Source: Deltaproteobacteria bacterium Ga0077550 (lineage in GTDB: Bacteria; Myxococcota_A; Polyangia; Nannocystales; Nannocystaceae). Taken from it: 54,387 nt of DNA. The stretch lies in assembly GCA_001464385.1 (NCBI GenBank), contig LNFB01000323.1, forward strand, positions 1-54,387, written 5' to 3'. The position numbers and the translations under genes are program-made. Below are positions 30,621 through 37,641 of the stretch, piece after piece. How positions within the stretch are numbered: position 1 is the stretch's first letter; every line of letters begins with the position of its first letter. The notes under the pieces are model-generated. The model searched no databases, was not told where the DNA came from, and saw nothing but the letters and a program-made list of their open reading frames with translations.

Positions 30621-31498
30621 CGACGTTCCGCCCCGCATCGCTCTGCGCCCTCGGACTGCTCGGAGCGCTCGCTGGCGCCGGCTGTGCGGACGACACCTGC
30701 CCCTCCTGCGACCCGCCGCGCCACAGCGGCGAGCTGCAGAACCCCGCCATCATCGAGCTGTCGGGGATCGCCGCCAGCTTCCGCTTCGACGACGTGATCT
30801 ACGCCCACAACGACTCCGGCGACTCTTCGCGGTTCTTCGCCATCGACTCCACGGGCAAGGACCTCGCGACGTTCGAGGTCGAGGGCGCCGCGAACGAGGA
30901 CTGGGAGGACATCGCGCGGGCGCCGTGCGCCGCCGGCGAGTGCCTCTACATCGCCGACATCGGCGACAACGAGCTGGCCCGGACCTCGTACAGCATCTAC
31001 CTGGTCGAGGAGCCGGCGAGCATCGAGCCCGGGACGCACACGCTGGCGTCGAACCGCATGGAGTTCACGTACCCGGATGGTCAGGTCAACGCCGAGGTGA
31101 TCCTGGTCCACCCGACCACCGGCGAGGTCACGATCGTGAGCAAGGCGGAGATCGGCCCCGCGTCGATCTTCGAGCTCGGCACCATCTCCGCCGACGATGA
31201 CATCGTCGCGAAGAAGGTCGGCGAGTTCGAGCCCCCCGACGGCAGCAGCAAGTTCACCGGCGGCTCGATCCACCCGGGCGGCACCGGCATCCTGCTGCGG
31301 ACCAAGAGCCGCCTCTTCCACTATCCGATGACCATCGAGCAGACCGCCGCCGAGGCCCTCGGCGGCGAGGCGTGCCAGCTCGAGCTCGCCGAGGAGACCC
31401 AGGGCGAGGCCGTCACCTGGCTCCGCGGTGGAGCCGGCATCGTCACGATCGCCGAGAGCCGAGGCGCGGCGGTCAACGTCGCATCGTGCGGGAGCTAG
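30617..31498 (+). CDS. Propeller-like secreted lipoprotein
   Basis: 293 residues from ATG 30617, overlapping the TolC-like stop (ATGA) and preceded by AAGGAGG. The signal ends in the lipobox AGAGC. The body has repeated blades with ELSGIAASFRFDDVIYAHNDSGDSSRFFAID, WEDIARAPC, LYIADIGDN and GEAVTWLRGGAGIVTIAES, a pattern seen in SdiA-regulated/NHL-like beta-propellers that often act as secreted esterase-like or binding domains. No catalytic residues were identified. It resembles in style the C-terminal propeller of the adaptor two genes upstream, so both may bind a common ligand at the cell surface (inference). Confidence 0.78.
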   Translation: MTTFRPASLCALGLLGALAGAGCADDTCPSCDPPRHSGELQNPAIIELSGIAASFRFDDVIYAHNDSGDSSRFFAIDSTGKDLATFEVEGAANEDWEDIARAPCAAGECLYIADIGDNELARTSYSIYLVEEPASIEPGTHTLASNRMEFTYPDGQVNAEVILVHPTTGEVTIVSKAEIGPASIFELGTISADDDIVAKKVGEFEPPDGSSKFTGGSIHPGGTGILLRTKSRLFHYPMTIEQTAAEALGGEACQLELAEETQGEAVTWLRGGAGIVTIAESRGAAVNVASCGS

Positions 31499-31550
31499 CC
31501 ATGCCCGCGAACTCAACCTGCCCGCGCACTGAACCCTACGAGGACTGACC

Positions 31551-32897
31551 ATGAACGCCCCGAATCGACCCCGTTCCCTGACCGTCTCGACCACCCTCGC
31601 GCTCGCGCTCGGGCTCGGATTCATGGCGTGCTCGTCGGACGATCCCAGCGGCACCGGCACGGGCGACACGACGGGCAGTCCGACCGGGACCGATCCCACG
31701 ACGAGCGCCACCGATCCCGACTCGAGCGGCACCGACACCACGCCCGTCGGCGACTGCGGCAACGACATGGTCGAGGACGGCGAGGAGTGCGACGGCACCG
31801 ATCTCGACGGCAAGAGCTGCCCGGACATCGACGCCGGCTACGTCGGCGGCACCCTGGCGTGCGGGGCCACGTGCACGTTCGACGCCTCGGCGTGCGAGCT
31901 CTCGCCCGACGCGGCGTTGGTGACGCTCAACGAGCTGACCTCGGAGTCGGTCGTCGCCTCGGGCATGAGCAACGACGCGATCGAGATCTACAACGGCGGG
32001 GGCGTGGCCGCCGACATCTCCGGCTGGCAGCTCTCGGACGATCCCACGCTCCCCGCCGCGAAGACCTACGTGTTCCCCGCCGGCACCATGATCGACGGCG
32101 GTGAGTTCCTGGTCCTGTACTCGTTCGACATGGTCGCGGGCAACGGCGACTTCCCGTTCGGCATCGACAACGCCAACACCGAGACCATCTCCCTCGCCGA
32201 CGCCGACGGCGTGATCCTCGATCAGGTGATGGTCGACGGGCAGAAGGCCCGCGTGTCGTACTGTCGGGTGCCCGACGCCAGCGGGCCGTGGTTCCAGTGC
32301 GAGCAGACGTTCGGCGCCGCGAACGTGGAGGCGGCGACCGCCTGCGGCAACGACATGATCGAGGACCCGGAGCAGTGCGACGGCGCGGACCTCGGCGGCG
32401 CGACGTGTGAGGGCCTGGGCCTCGGCTACTCCGGCGGCACCATCGGCTGCACGCTCGGCTGCAACCTCGACGCCGACGACTGCACGACCGACAGCGAGCT
32501 CGTGCTCAACGAGCTCAACGCCACCTCCGACGACATCGAGATCTTCAACGGCTCGGACGCCGAGGTCGACCTCTCGGGCTGGGTGCTCACCGACGACAAG
32601 GTCGACGCCGACTACGATCCGGCGGTCGATCTCGCCGAGCTGGTGTTCGCGCCCGGCACGACGCTCGCGCCCGGCGACTACCTCGTCGTGCCCGTGGGCC
32701 TCGGGCCCGGTCAGCACCCGTTCGGCCTGGGCCTGGCGGGCGACACCGTCACGCTGGCGGACCCGGCGGGGCCGACCGTGATCGACCAGGTCACCTACGG
32801 CGACGGCGACGCGACGGTCTCGTACTGCCGCCAGCCCAACGGCCCCGGCGGGGCGTGGACGGCCGGCTGCACGGCGTCCATGGGCGCGGCGAATTAA
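31551..32897 (+). CDS. Lipoprotein with two Cys-rich/lamin-tail domain repeats
   Basis: 448 residues. The signal ends at GFMAC, a lipobox, followed by a Thr/Ser/Gly/Asp linker. Two tandem units follow. Each begins with a Cys cluster (CGNDMVEDGEECDG; CGNDMIEDPEQCDG) and continues with a lamin-tail Ig-like domain: LNELTSESVVASGMSNDAIEIYN with ADISGWQLSDD, then LNELNATSDDIEIFN with DLSGWVLTDD. Each domain ends with a VSYCR motif and a final Cys. Lamin-tail domains in bacteria often occur on secreted nucleases or with CotH proteins. It is the probable last gene of the VTC operon, 53 bases after the previous stop, and a hairpin follows. Confidence 0.85.
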   Translation: MNAPNRPRSLTVSTTLALALGLGFMACSSDDPSGTGTGDTTGSPTGTDPTTSATDPDSSGTDTTPVGDCGNDMVEDGEECDGTDLDGKSCPDIDAGYVGGTLACGATCTFDASACELSPDAALVTLNELTSESVVASGMSNDAIEIYNGGGVAADISGWQLSDDPTLPAAKTYVFPAGTMIDGGEFLVLYSFDMVAGNGDFPFGIDNANTETISLADADGVILDQVMVDGQKARVSYCRVPDASGPWFQCEQTFGAANVEAATACGNDMIEDPEQCDGADLGGATCEGLGLGYSGGTIGCTLGCNLDADDCTTDSELVLNELNATSDDIEIFNGSDAEVDLSGWVLTDDKVDADYDPAVDLAELVFAPGTTLAPGDYLVVPVGLGPGQHPFGLGLAGDTVTLADPAGPTVIDQVTYGDGDATVSYCRQPNGPGGAWTAGCTASMGAAN

Positions 32898-32910
32898 CCG
32901 AGGAAAACCC

Positions 32911-32938
32911 CCGACGCCCGCAATCGATCGGGCGTCGG
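32911..32938. terminator. Perfect hairpin after the VTC operon
   Basis: CCGACGCCCG at 32911-32920 pairs perfectly with 32929-32938 around an 8-base loop. It lacks a T run, so termination efficiency is uncertain, but it lies right after the last gene of the operon and before the next kinase. Confidence 0.5.
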
Positions 32939-32954
32939 CGGCAACCGCCCGGGC

Positions 32955-34937
32955 GTGACCACGCCCGACGCTCGCTCGATCGCGCCCTCGCCCGCCGTCG
33001 TCGACGGGTACGCTGGAGCCGCGGCGATGATCGACACCGACGCCGACCCGTTCGAGACGCCCGGCCGCCGCGAGCTCGCGACGCTCGACGCCGAGGATCG
33101 CCTGACGCCGCTGGCGGTGGACGACCAGATCCTGCGCCGCGACCTCAGGGCGCGGCTGTTCGGCGACGAAGAGGCGGTGCGGATCGGTCGCTACGAGGTC
33201 CTGCGCCGCGTGGGTCGGGGCGGCATGGGTACCGTCTACCTCGCGCGGGATCACGAGCTCGACCGCAACGTCGCAGTGAAGCTGCTGCGACCCGATCGCG
33301 CGGCGGGAGGCGAGCGCATGCTGCTCGAGGCGCGCGCCCTCGCCCGCCTCGCCCACCCCAACATCGTGACCGTACACGAGGTCGGCCGTCACGGCGATCG
33401 CGTGTTCATCGCGATGGAGTGGATCGAGGGCCGCACGCTGCGGGGGTGGCTGAGGGACTCCCCGGAGCCCCGCGAGATCGGGCGCGTGCTCGCCCAGGTC
33501 GCTCGGGGCCTCCGCGCCGCGCACCGAGCGGGCCTCGTCCACCGCGACGTCAAGCCGGACAACGTGCTGATCGGTGACGACGCGCGCGTGCGGGTCGTCG
33601 ACTTCGGCGTCGCCAAGGCGAGCGACGTCGACGACGGACGGCGCGGCCCCAACGACGATGTGGGCGCGCGCGAGGGCACTGGACTCACCCAGACCGGGGC
33701 GTTGCTCGGCACGCCGGGCTACATGGCCGCCGAACAGTTCCTCGGCGAGGCCACCGACGCGCGCGCCGACGTCTTCGCGCTGTGCGTCGTCGTCTACGAG
33801 GCGTTCACCGGACGCCGACCGTTCGACGGCGACGACGCCGCGAGCGTGGCGTATGCGGTGCTGCACGGCGAGCCCCGATCGCTGGCCAGCACCGCGATGC
33901 CGACCGCCCTCGCCGCCATGGTGATGCGCGGGTTGCAGCGTGACGCGGCCGATCGACCGGCGCTCGACGCCCTCGCGGAGGCCCTCGAGCAGGTCGGCGC
34001 ACCCACGGGGGCGCGCACCGGAACGCGAGCGGCGCGTTGGGTGGTGGGACTCTCGGCCGTGGGGCTCGGCCTCGGCATCGCGATCCCGCGGGCGATGGAC
34101 CGCTCGCGCGCGAACGAGTCGGCGGGGCCGACGGCGTCGGGTGCAGCCCTCGCCGCGGTGATCAACGCGCCCGACGACGCGGCTCGGCTCGCGATGGCCG
34201 AGGGCTTCCTCCGCGATTTCGCCGACGCACCCGCGGCCGAACGCGCGATCGCCCTCGCGACCGCCGGTGACATCCGCTGGCGACGCTCGTGTACGGCCGC
34301 GCGCGACGGGCTGTGCATCGACGTGGCCGCGGTCGAGCCCGCGCCGGCGTCCCCGATCTGCATGGTGCCGACCCGCGGCATGATCACCGCCCGAGCTCGC
34401 GACGCCGCCGCGGCTACGGCCGCGCGCGATGCACTCCACGACGCGGTCGCCCTCGCCGGCGCGGCGGAGCAAGACGGTGCATTCGCCGAGGCGATCGCGC
34501 GGGCGCGGACGCAGCTCGCCGACGGCGAGCTCGAATCGTACCTGACGATCGCGCCCCCACCCGAACTCGACTTCGTCGGGGCGCCCGCGCTCTCCGAGGC
34601 CGCGGCGCGGTCGTTCGTGCTCCGCCTGATGCGCGACGGCGAACGACTGATCGAGGACTACGCCGCCGTCAAGCCGGCCGGCGATCCGCGCTGGACCCTC
34701 GTCGCCATCGCGCGCACCGGCATGGTCCTCGAGACCCCGCCGGACGCGCTCGCCCGTGTGCCTGCGACCGACGCTGCGACGTGCGCCGCGCTCACGAACG
34801 AGACGGTCGCGCCGCTCGTCGACCAGGCGCGCAACCTCTATGCGTACTGCGAGACGTACGCGGCCGAGCACGGCCTCGAGTCCGAGCCCGCCGCAGGGAC
34901 GTGCCGCGAGCGTCGCCGCGCCCTCGGGGGCCCGTGA
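32955..34937 (+). CDS. Transmembrane Ser/Thr protein kinase upstream of an ECF sigma factor
   Basis: 660 residues from GTG 32955; ATG 33027 is an alternative. The kinase domain spans about 78-345: Gly loop VGRGGMGTVY, VAVKLL lysine, HRDVKPDN, VDFGVA and GTPGYMAAE (Ala-Glu instead of the usual Pro-Glu). A membrane segment (WVVGLSAVGLGLGIAIPRA, about 361-380) leads to an about 275-residue external region with cysteines, no TPRs and no recognised domain, which may be a sensor. The stop TGA overlaps the ATG of the sigma factor gene. This is a second kinase/ECF pair in the window, in the opposite gene order to the one at 15-18.6 kb. Confidence 0.92.
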   Translation: MTTPDARSIAPSPAVVDGYAGAAAMIDTDADPFETPGRRELATLDAEDRLTPLAVDDQILRRDLRARLFGDEEAVRIGRYEVLRRVGRGGMGTVYLARDHELDRNVAVKLLRPDRAAGGERMLLEARALARLAHPNIVTVHEVGRHGDRVFIAMEWIEGRTLRGWLRDSPEPREIGRVLAQVARGLRAAHRAGLVHRDVKPDNVLIGDDARVRVVDFGVAKASDVDDGRRGPNDDVGAREGTGLTQTGALLGTPGYMAAEQFLGEATDARADVFALCVVVYEAFTGRRPFDGDDAASVAYAVLHGEPRSLASTAMPTALAAMVMRGLQRDAADRPALDALAEALEQVGAPTGARTGTRAARWVVGLSAVGLGLGIAIPRAMDRSRANESAGPTASGAALAAVINAPDDAARLAMAEGFLRDFADAPAAERAIALATAGDIRWRRSCTAARDGLCIDVAAVEPAPASPICMVPTRGMITARARDAAAATAARDALHDAVALAGAAEQDGAFAEAIARARTQLADGELESYLTIAPPPELDFVGAPALSEAAARSFVLRLMRDGERLIEDYAAVKPAGDPRWTLVAIARTGMVLETPPDALARVPATDAATCAALTNETVAPLVDQARNLYAYCETYAAEHGLESEPAAGTCRERRRALGGP

Positions 34938-35623
34938 TGTGCCGGCCCCACGCCTCGACGCACACGCGCTTGGTGACACGCGCGCAGCGACCTACCATCG
35001 AGCGCGTGGTGTCGACGGACGAAGAGCTGTTGTCCGCGTGGCGCGGCGGGGATCCGCGGGCCGGCGCGGAGCTGTTCGACCGCCACTTCCGCGCGCTCAC
35101 ACGCTTCTTCCGCAACAAGCAGCACGGCGCGATGGACGACCTGATCCAGCAGACGATGCTCGGCTTGCTCGAGGGCAAGGACGAGTACCGCGCCGAGGGC
35201 AGCTTCCGCAGCTACGTGTTCGGGGTGGCCTACAATGTCCTGCGCAATCACTATCGCCAGGCGCGGCGCGAGGCCGAGCGCCTCGACTTCGGCGTGACCT
35301 CGATCTTCGACCTCGCGCTCGGCCCCGCCGACCAGCTGGTCGAGCGCAGCGAGCGGCTGCTGCTGCTGCAGGCGCTGCGACGCATCTCCGTCGAGCACCA
35401 GGTCCTGCTCGAGCTGTACTTCTGGGAGCCGCTTCCGGCCCCCGAGATCGCGGAGATCCTCGGCCTCCCCGAGGGCACGGTTCGCACACGGATCCGTCGG
35501 GCCAAGGCCCTGCTCGAGGCCGAGATCGGCCGACTCACGACCGATCGCTCGCTGCTCGAGAGCACGGTCAGCAACCTCGACGACTGGGCCCGCGCGGTGC
35601 GGGCCTCACTCGTCGAGGGCTGA
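34937..35623 (+). CDS. ECF-type RNA polymerase sigma factor
   Basis: 228 residues if ATG 34937 is used, which overlaps the kinase stop (ATGA). GTG 35009 would give about 204 residues beginning with STDEELLSAWRGGD, which is closer to family length. Region 2 (FRALTRFFRNKQHGAMDDLIQQTM, then SYVFGVAYNVLRNHYR) and region 4 (APEIAEILGLPEGTVRTRIRRAK) are clear. A 30-residue tail follows region 4. The FF.NK...DDLIQ block resembles the sigma factor at 18003-18569. No anti-sigma gene is nearby; control by the coupled kinase is the simplest model. Confidence 0.9.
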   Translation: MCRPHASTHTRLVTRAQRPTIERVVSTDEELLSAWRGGDPRAGAELFDRHFRALTRFFRNKQHGAMDDLIQQTMLGLLEGKDEYRAEGSFRSYVFGVAYNVLRNHYRQARREAERLDFGVTSIFDLALGPADQLVERSERLLLLQALRRISVEHQVLLELYFWEPLPAPEIAEILGLPEGTVRTRIRRAKALLEAEIGRLTTDRSLLESTVSNLDDWARAVRASLVEG

Positions 35624-35650
35624 GTCTCCGAACGGAGACGCTTCGGGGCC

Positions 35651-36490
35651 TCAGCGACGCGCGACGCGGCCGAGCATCGTCACGACCGCATCGCAGCGCG
35701 AGACCTCGGGTCCCGAGTAGCCGCGCTCGGCCGCGGTGTCATGGCACCACTTTGCGACGTCGTTCGCCAATGTGACCGTCGGCGCGACCGACTCGCGCAG
35801 CGCGGCGCAGTAGGTCGCGTGCGCCCCGGGGTCGCGCGCCGTGTCCGGCACGGGCGCCGAGAGGAACGCGTCGAGGACGTGCGTCGACACCCAGCTCGTC
35901 CGCAACGCCGCGCGGATGGTGGTCCGCGGATCCTCGCTTTGCTTGAAGCCGCTCAGCGCCTCGGTCAGCCCCGCGCCGCCGCGGTGCTTCTGGGACACGA
36001 GCGTGGCCAGATCGCGCGGCGTGTCGGCGACGAACGCCTCGAAGTCGGCGTCGAGCCGGGCCAGCTTCGCGCGATCGAGCACCTGCGCGTAGGTCTGGCG
36101 CAGCACCGGATCAGCTGGCGGATCGATCGTGGTCGAGGCGTCGAGCACGTCGTCGAGCGCAGCGATCGCCCGGGACGCCGCGGCCGACTCGCGGGGCGTC
36201 ACCACCAGCCGTGGGAGGCCGGGCGTCGCACAGCTCGCCGGATCGGCGGCGCGCTCGAGCACGCGCACGCACAGCCCGTCCGTCGCGCCGCCCGGGCACG
36301 CGGCGTCCCACGCCGACTCGGCGTCGGAGGCCGCGTCGATGAGATCGCGGGCATCCATCGCGAGGTCGCGCGGTTCGACCGGCGCGTCGTCGTCCTCCGG
36401 GGCGGCGACGCAGCCGAGGGTGGTGGACAGCGCGAGCACGCCAGCGGCGTGCACGAGGGTGGTTCGGATCGGGGTTCGTGCTGGGGTCAT
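35651..36490 (-). CDS. Lipoprotein of unknown function
   Basis: 279 residues. The signal TTLVHAAGVLALSTTLGC ends in a lipobox. An acidic/Pro stretch follows (EDDDAPVEPRD), then a mostly helical Ala/Asp-rich body with six or more cysteines, which may form disulfides in the periplasm. No domain was recognised. It is convergent with the sigma factor gene, whose stop is 27 bases away. Confidence 0.7.
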   Translation of the reverse strand: MTPARTPIRTTLVHAAGVLALSTTLGCVAAPEDDDAPVEPRDLAMDARDLIDAASDAESAWDAACPGGATDGLCVRVLERAADPASCATPGLPRLVVTPRESAAASRAIAALDDVLDASTTIDPPADPVLRQTYAQVLDRAKLARLDADFEAFVADTPRDLATLVSQKHRGGAGLTEALSGFKQSEDPRTTIRAALRTSWVSTHVLDAFLSAPVPDTARDPGAHATYCAALRESVAPTVTLANDVAKWCHDTAAERGYSGPEVSRCDAVVTMLGRVARR

Positions 36491-36578
36491 CGGTGTTGCA
36501 CCTCGCCCGGGCGGTAGCCGCCGCGTCCCGATCGATTGCCGCCGCGCGTCGAATTCCTGCCCGAAGGCGATCGGGCGA

Positions 36579-36851
36579 TCAGGGGCGCCGTAGGGGCCCG
36601 TCGCAGGCCCGCGTGTCGCCCACGACGGGGTCGAACGACCGGAACGATCGCCGCACCGCGGCCAGATCCTCGCGCGCCGCTTGCAGCTCCGTGCGCTGCT
36701 CGACGAGCCGATCGGCGAGCAACTCGTTGGCCCGCAGCAGCTGGAGCGCGACGTCGCGATCGGCCCGCAGCTCCGTCGAGACCAGCGTCACGGCGATCCC
36801 CACGACGAGGCCGAGGATCGCCCCGACGGCGGTGCTGCGCGGCGCTGCCAC
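36579..36851 (-). CDS. Small single-pass membrane protein with coiled coil
   Basis: 90 residues from GTG 36851, with GGGGAG just upstream (spacing is short). One membrane helix (TAVGAILGLVVGIAVTLVS) is followed by a heptad-like helical stretch (LLRANELLADRLVEQRTELQAAREDLAAVRR). No family was recognised. The layout resembles small scaffold or septum-type proteins, but nothing specific supports a role. It is about 90 bases upstream of the lipoprotein gene on the same strand. Confidence 0.55.
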   Translation of the reverse strand: MAAPRSTAVGAILGLVVGIAVTLVSTELRADRDVALQLLRANELLADRLVEQRTELQAAREDLAAVRRSFRSFDPVVGDTRACDGPLRRP

Positions 36852-36941
36852 GTCTCCCCAGAGTCACGTCGCCCCGCGGATGTGACGGGAAAATCGACCG
36901 TGGGCCGGATGGGGCCGGCAGACGCCGGTCTGCCGCCGGGT

Positions 36942-37373
36942 TCACGCGCCGTCGGCGAGGAGGTACGGCGTGACCCGCTGGCGGAACGCGTCGCTCCACG
37001 GCACCGGCGTGCGGGCCTGCGGATCGACGCACACGACCACGCGGCGGCCTCGGGCGTGATCGACGTCCTCGTCCATCGGCAGGATGCGAAAGGCGAAGGT
37101 CAGGCTCGAGCGGCCGAGCTTGGCCACCCAGATGCGCACGCGGACCTCGCCGATGCCGGTGACCGGACGGAGGTACTCGATCTCGTTGGTGCGCACGAGG
37201 TGGTAGCGATCGGGGCTGTCGGACTCCGAGAGCACGCCGCCCCAGCCCATGGCGCGGGTCCAGAACGAGCCGATCGTGCGCTCGAAGAGCAGCAGGTACT
37301 TCGCGTTGTGGAGGATCTGCAGCGCGTCGAGATCGTCGAAGTAGACCCCGTGGATGGACTCGTGGAATCGCAA
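36942..37373 (-). CDS. YbgC-like acyl-CoA thioesterase (4-hydroxybenzoyl-CoA thioesterase fold)
   Basis: 143 residues if translation begins at TTG 37373, exactly the usual size for this hot-dog-fold family. The catalytic Asp lies in VYFDDLDALQILHNAKYLLLFE, which fits the family pattern with Asp-x-x-x-x-x-x-His-x-x-Tyr. Later IEYLRPVTGIGEVRVRIWVAKLGRSSLTFAF is the second half of the fold. It hydrolyses acyl-CoA thioesters in the cytosol; the chain preference is unknown. The frame is open well upstream, but those residues are not family-like and overlap the ABC operon leader, so the rare TTG start is preferred, with AGG about 9 bases before it. Confidence 0.82.
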   Translation of the reverse strand: MRFHESIHGVYFDDLDALQILHNAKYLLLFERTIGSFWTRAMGWGGVLSESDSPDRYHLVRTNEIEYLRPVTGIGEVRVRIWVAKLGRSSLTFAFRILPMDEDVDHARGRRVVVCVDPQARTPVPWSDAFRQRVTPYLLADGA

Positions 37374-37458
37374 GCGGTGACCTGATGGCCATGGTAGCAG
37401 CGCCGCTGACGGACGCGTCGTGACGCAACGCAACTTGATGCGGCGGAGCGCCCGAGGT

Positions 37459-37536
37459 ATGGTCCTGATCGTGATGTTCCCGCTCGACACCCGTCCGATG
37501 CCGTACGTCGGCAAGGACACGTGCCCGAGCGGGTAG
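37459..37536 (+). CDS. Possible 25-residue leader ORF upstream of the ABC exporter
   Basis: ATG 37459 (or 37474, same frame) to TAG 37536 encodes MVLIVMFPLDTRPMPYVGKD and five more residues. It lies between the thioesterase start and a terminator-like hairpin, on the exporter strand. The ribosome-binding site is weak. It could be a leader peptide of an attenuator or chance. Confidence 0.25.
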   Translation: MVLIVMFPLDTRPMPYVGKDTCPSG

Positions 37537-37574
37537 CAGCCACGAGCGCGAACAACCTCGCGATCTTCGCCGGC

Positions 37575-37616
37575 AAGACCCGCTCCCGAGTGACCTCGGA
37601 GCGGGTCTTCGCGTTT
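37575..37616 (+). terminator. Terminator- or attenuator-like hairpin upstream of the ABC exporter operon
   Basis: AAGACCCGCTC (37575-37585) pairs with 37599-37609. A bulged C and an inner CGAG/CTCG stem extend it to 15 bp around loop TGAC. CGCGTTTCT follows. It sits 26 bases before the exporter start with no complete gene upstream on this strand, so it may end a small RNA or attenuate the operon. Confidence 0.6.
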
Positions 37617-37641
37617 CTCCCCCTCGATCCCCACGCTCGCC

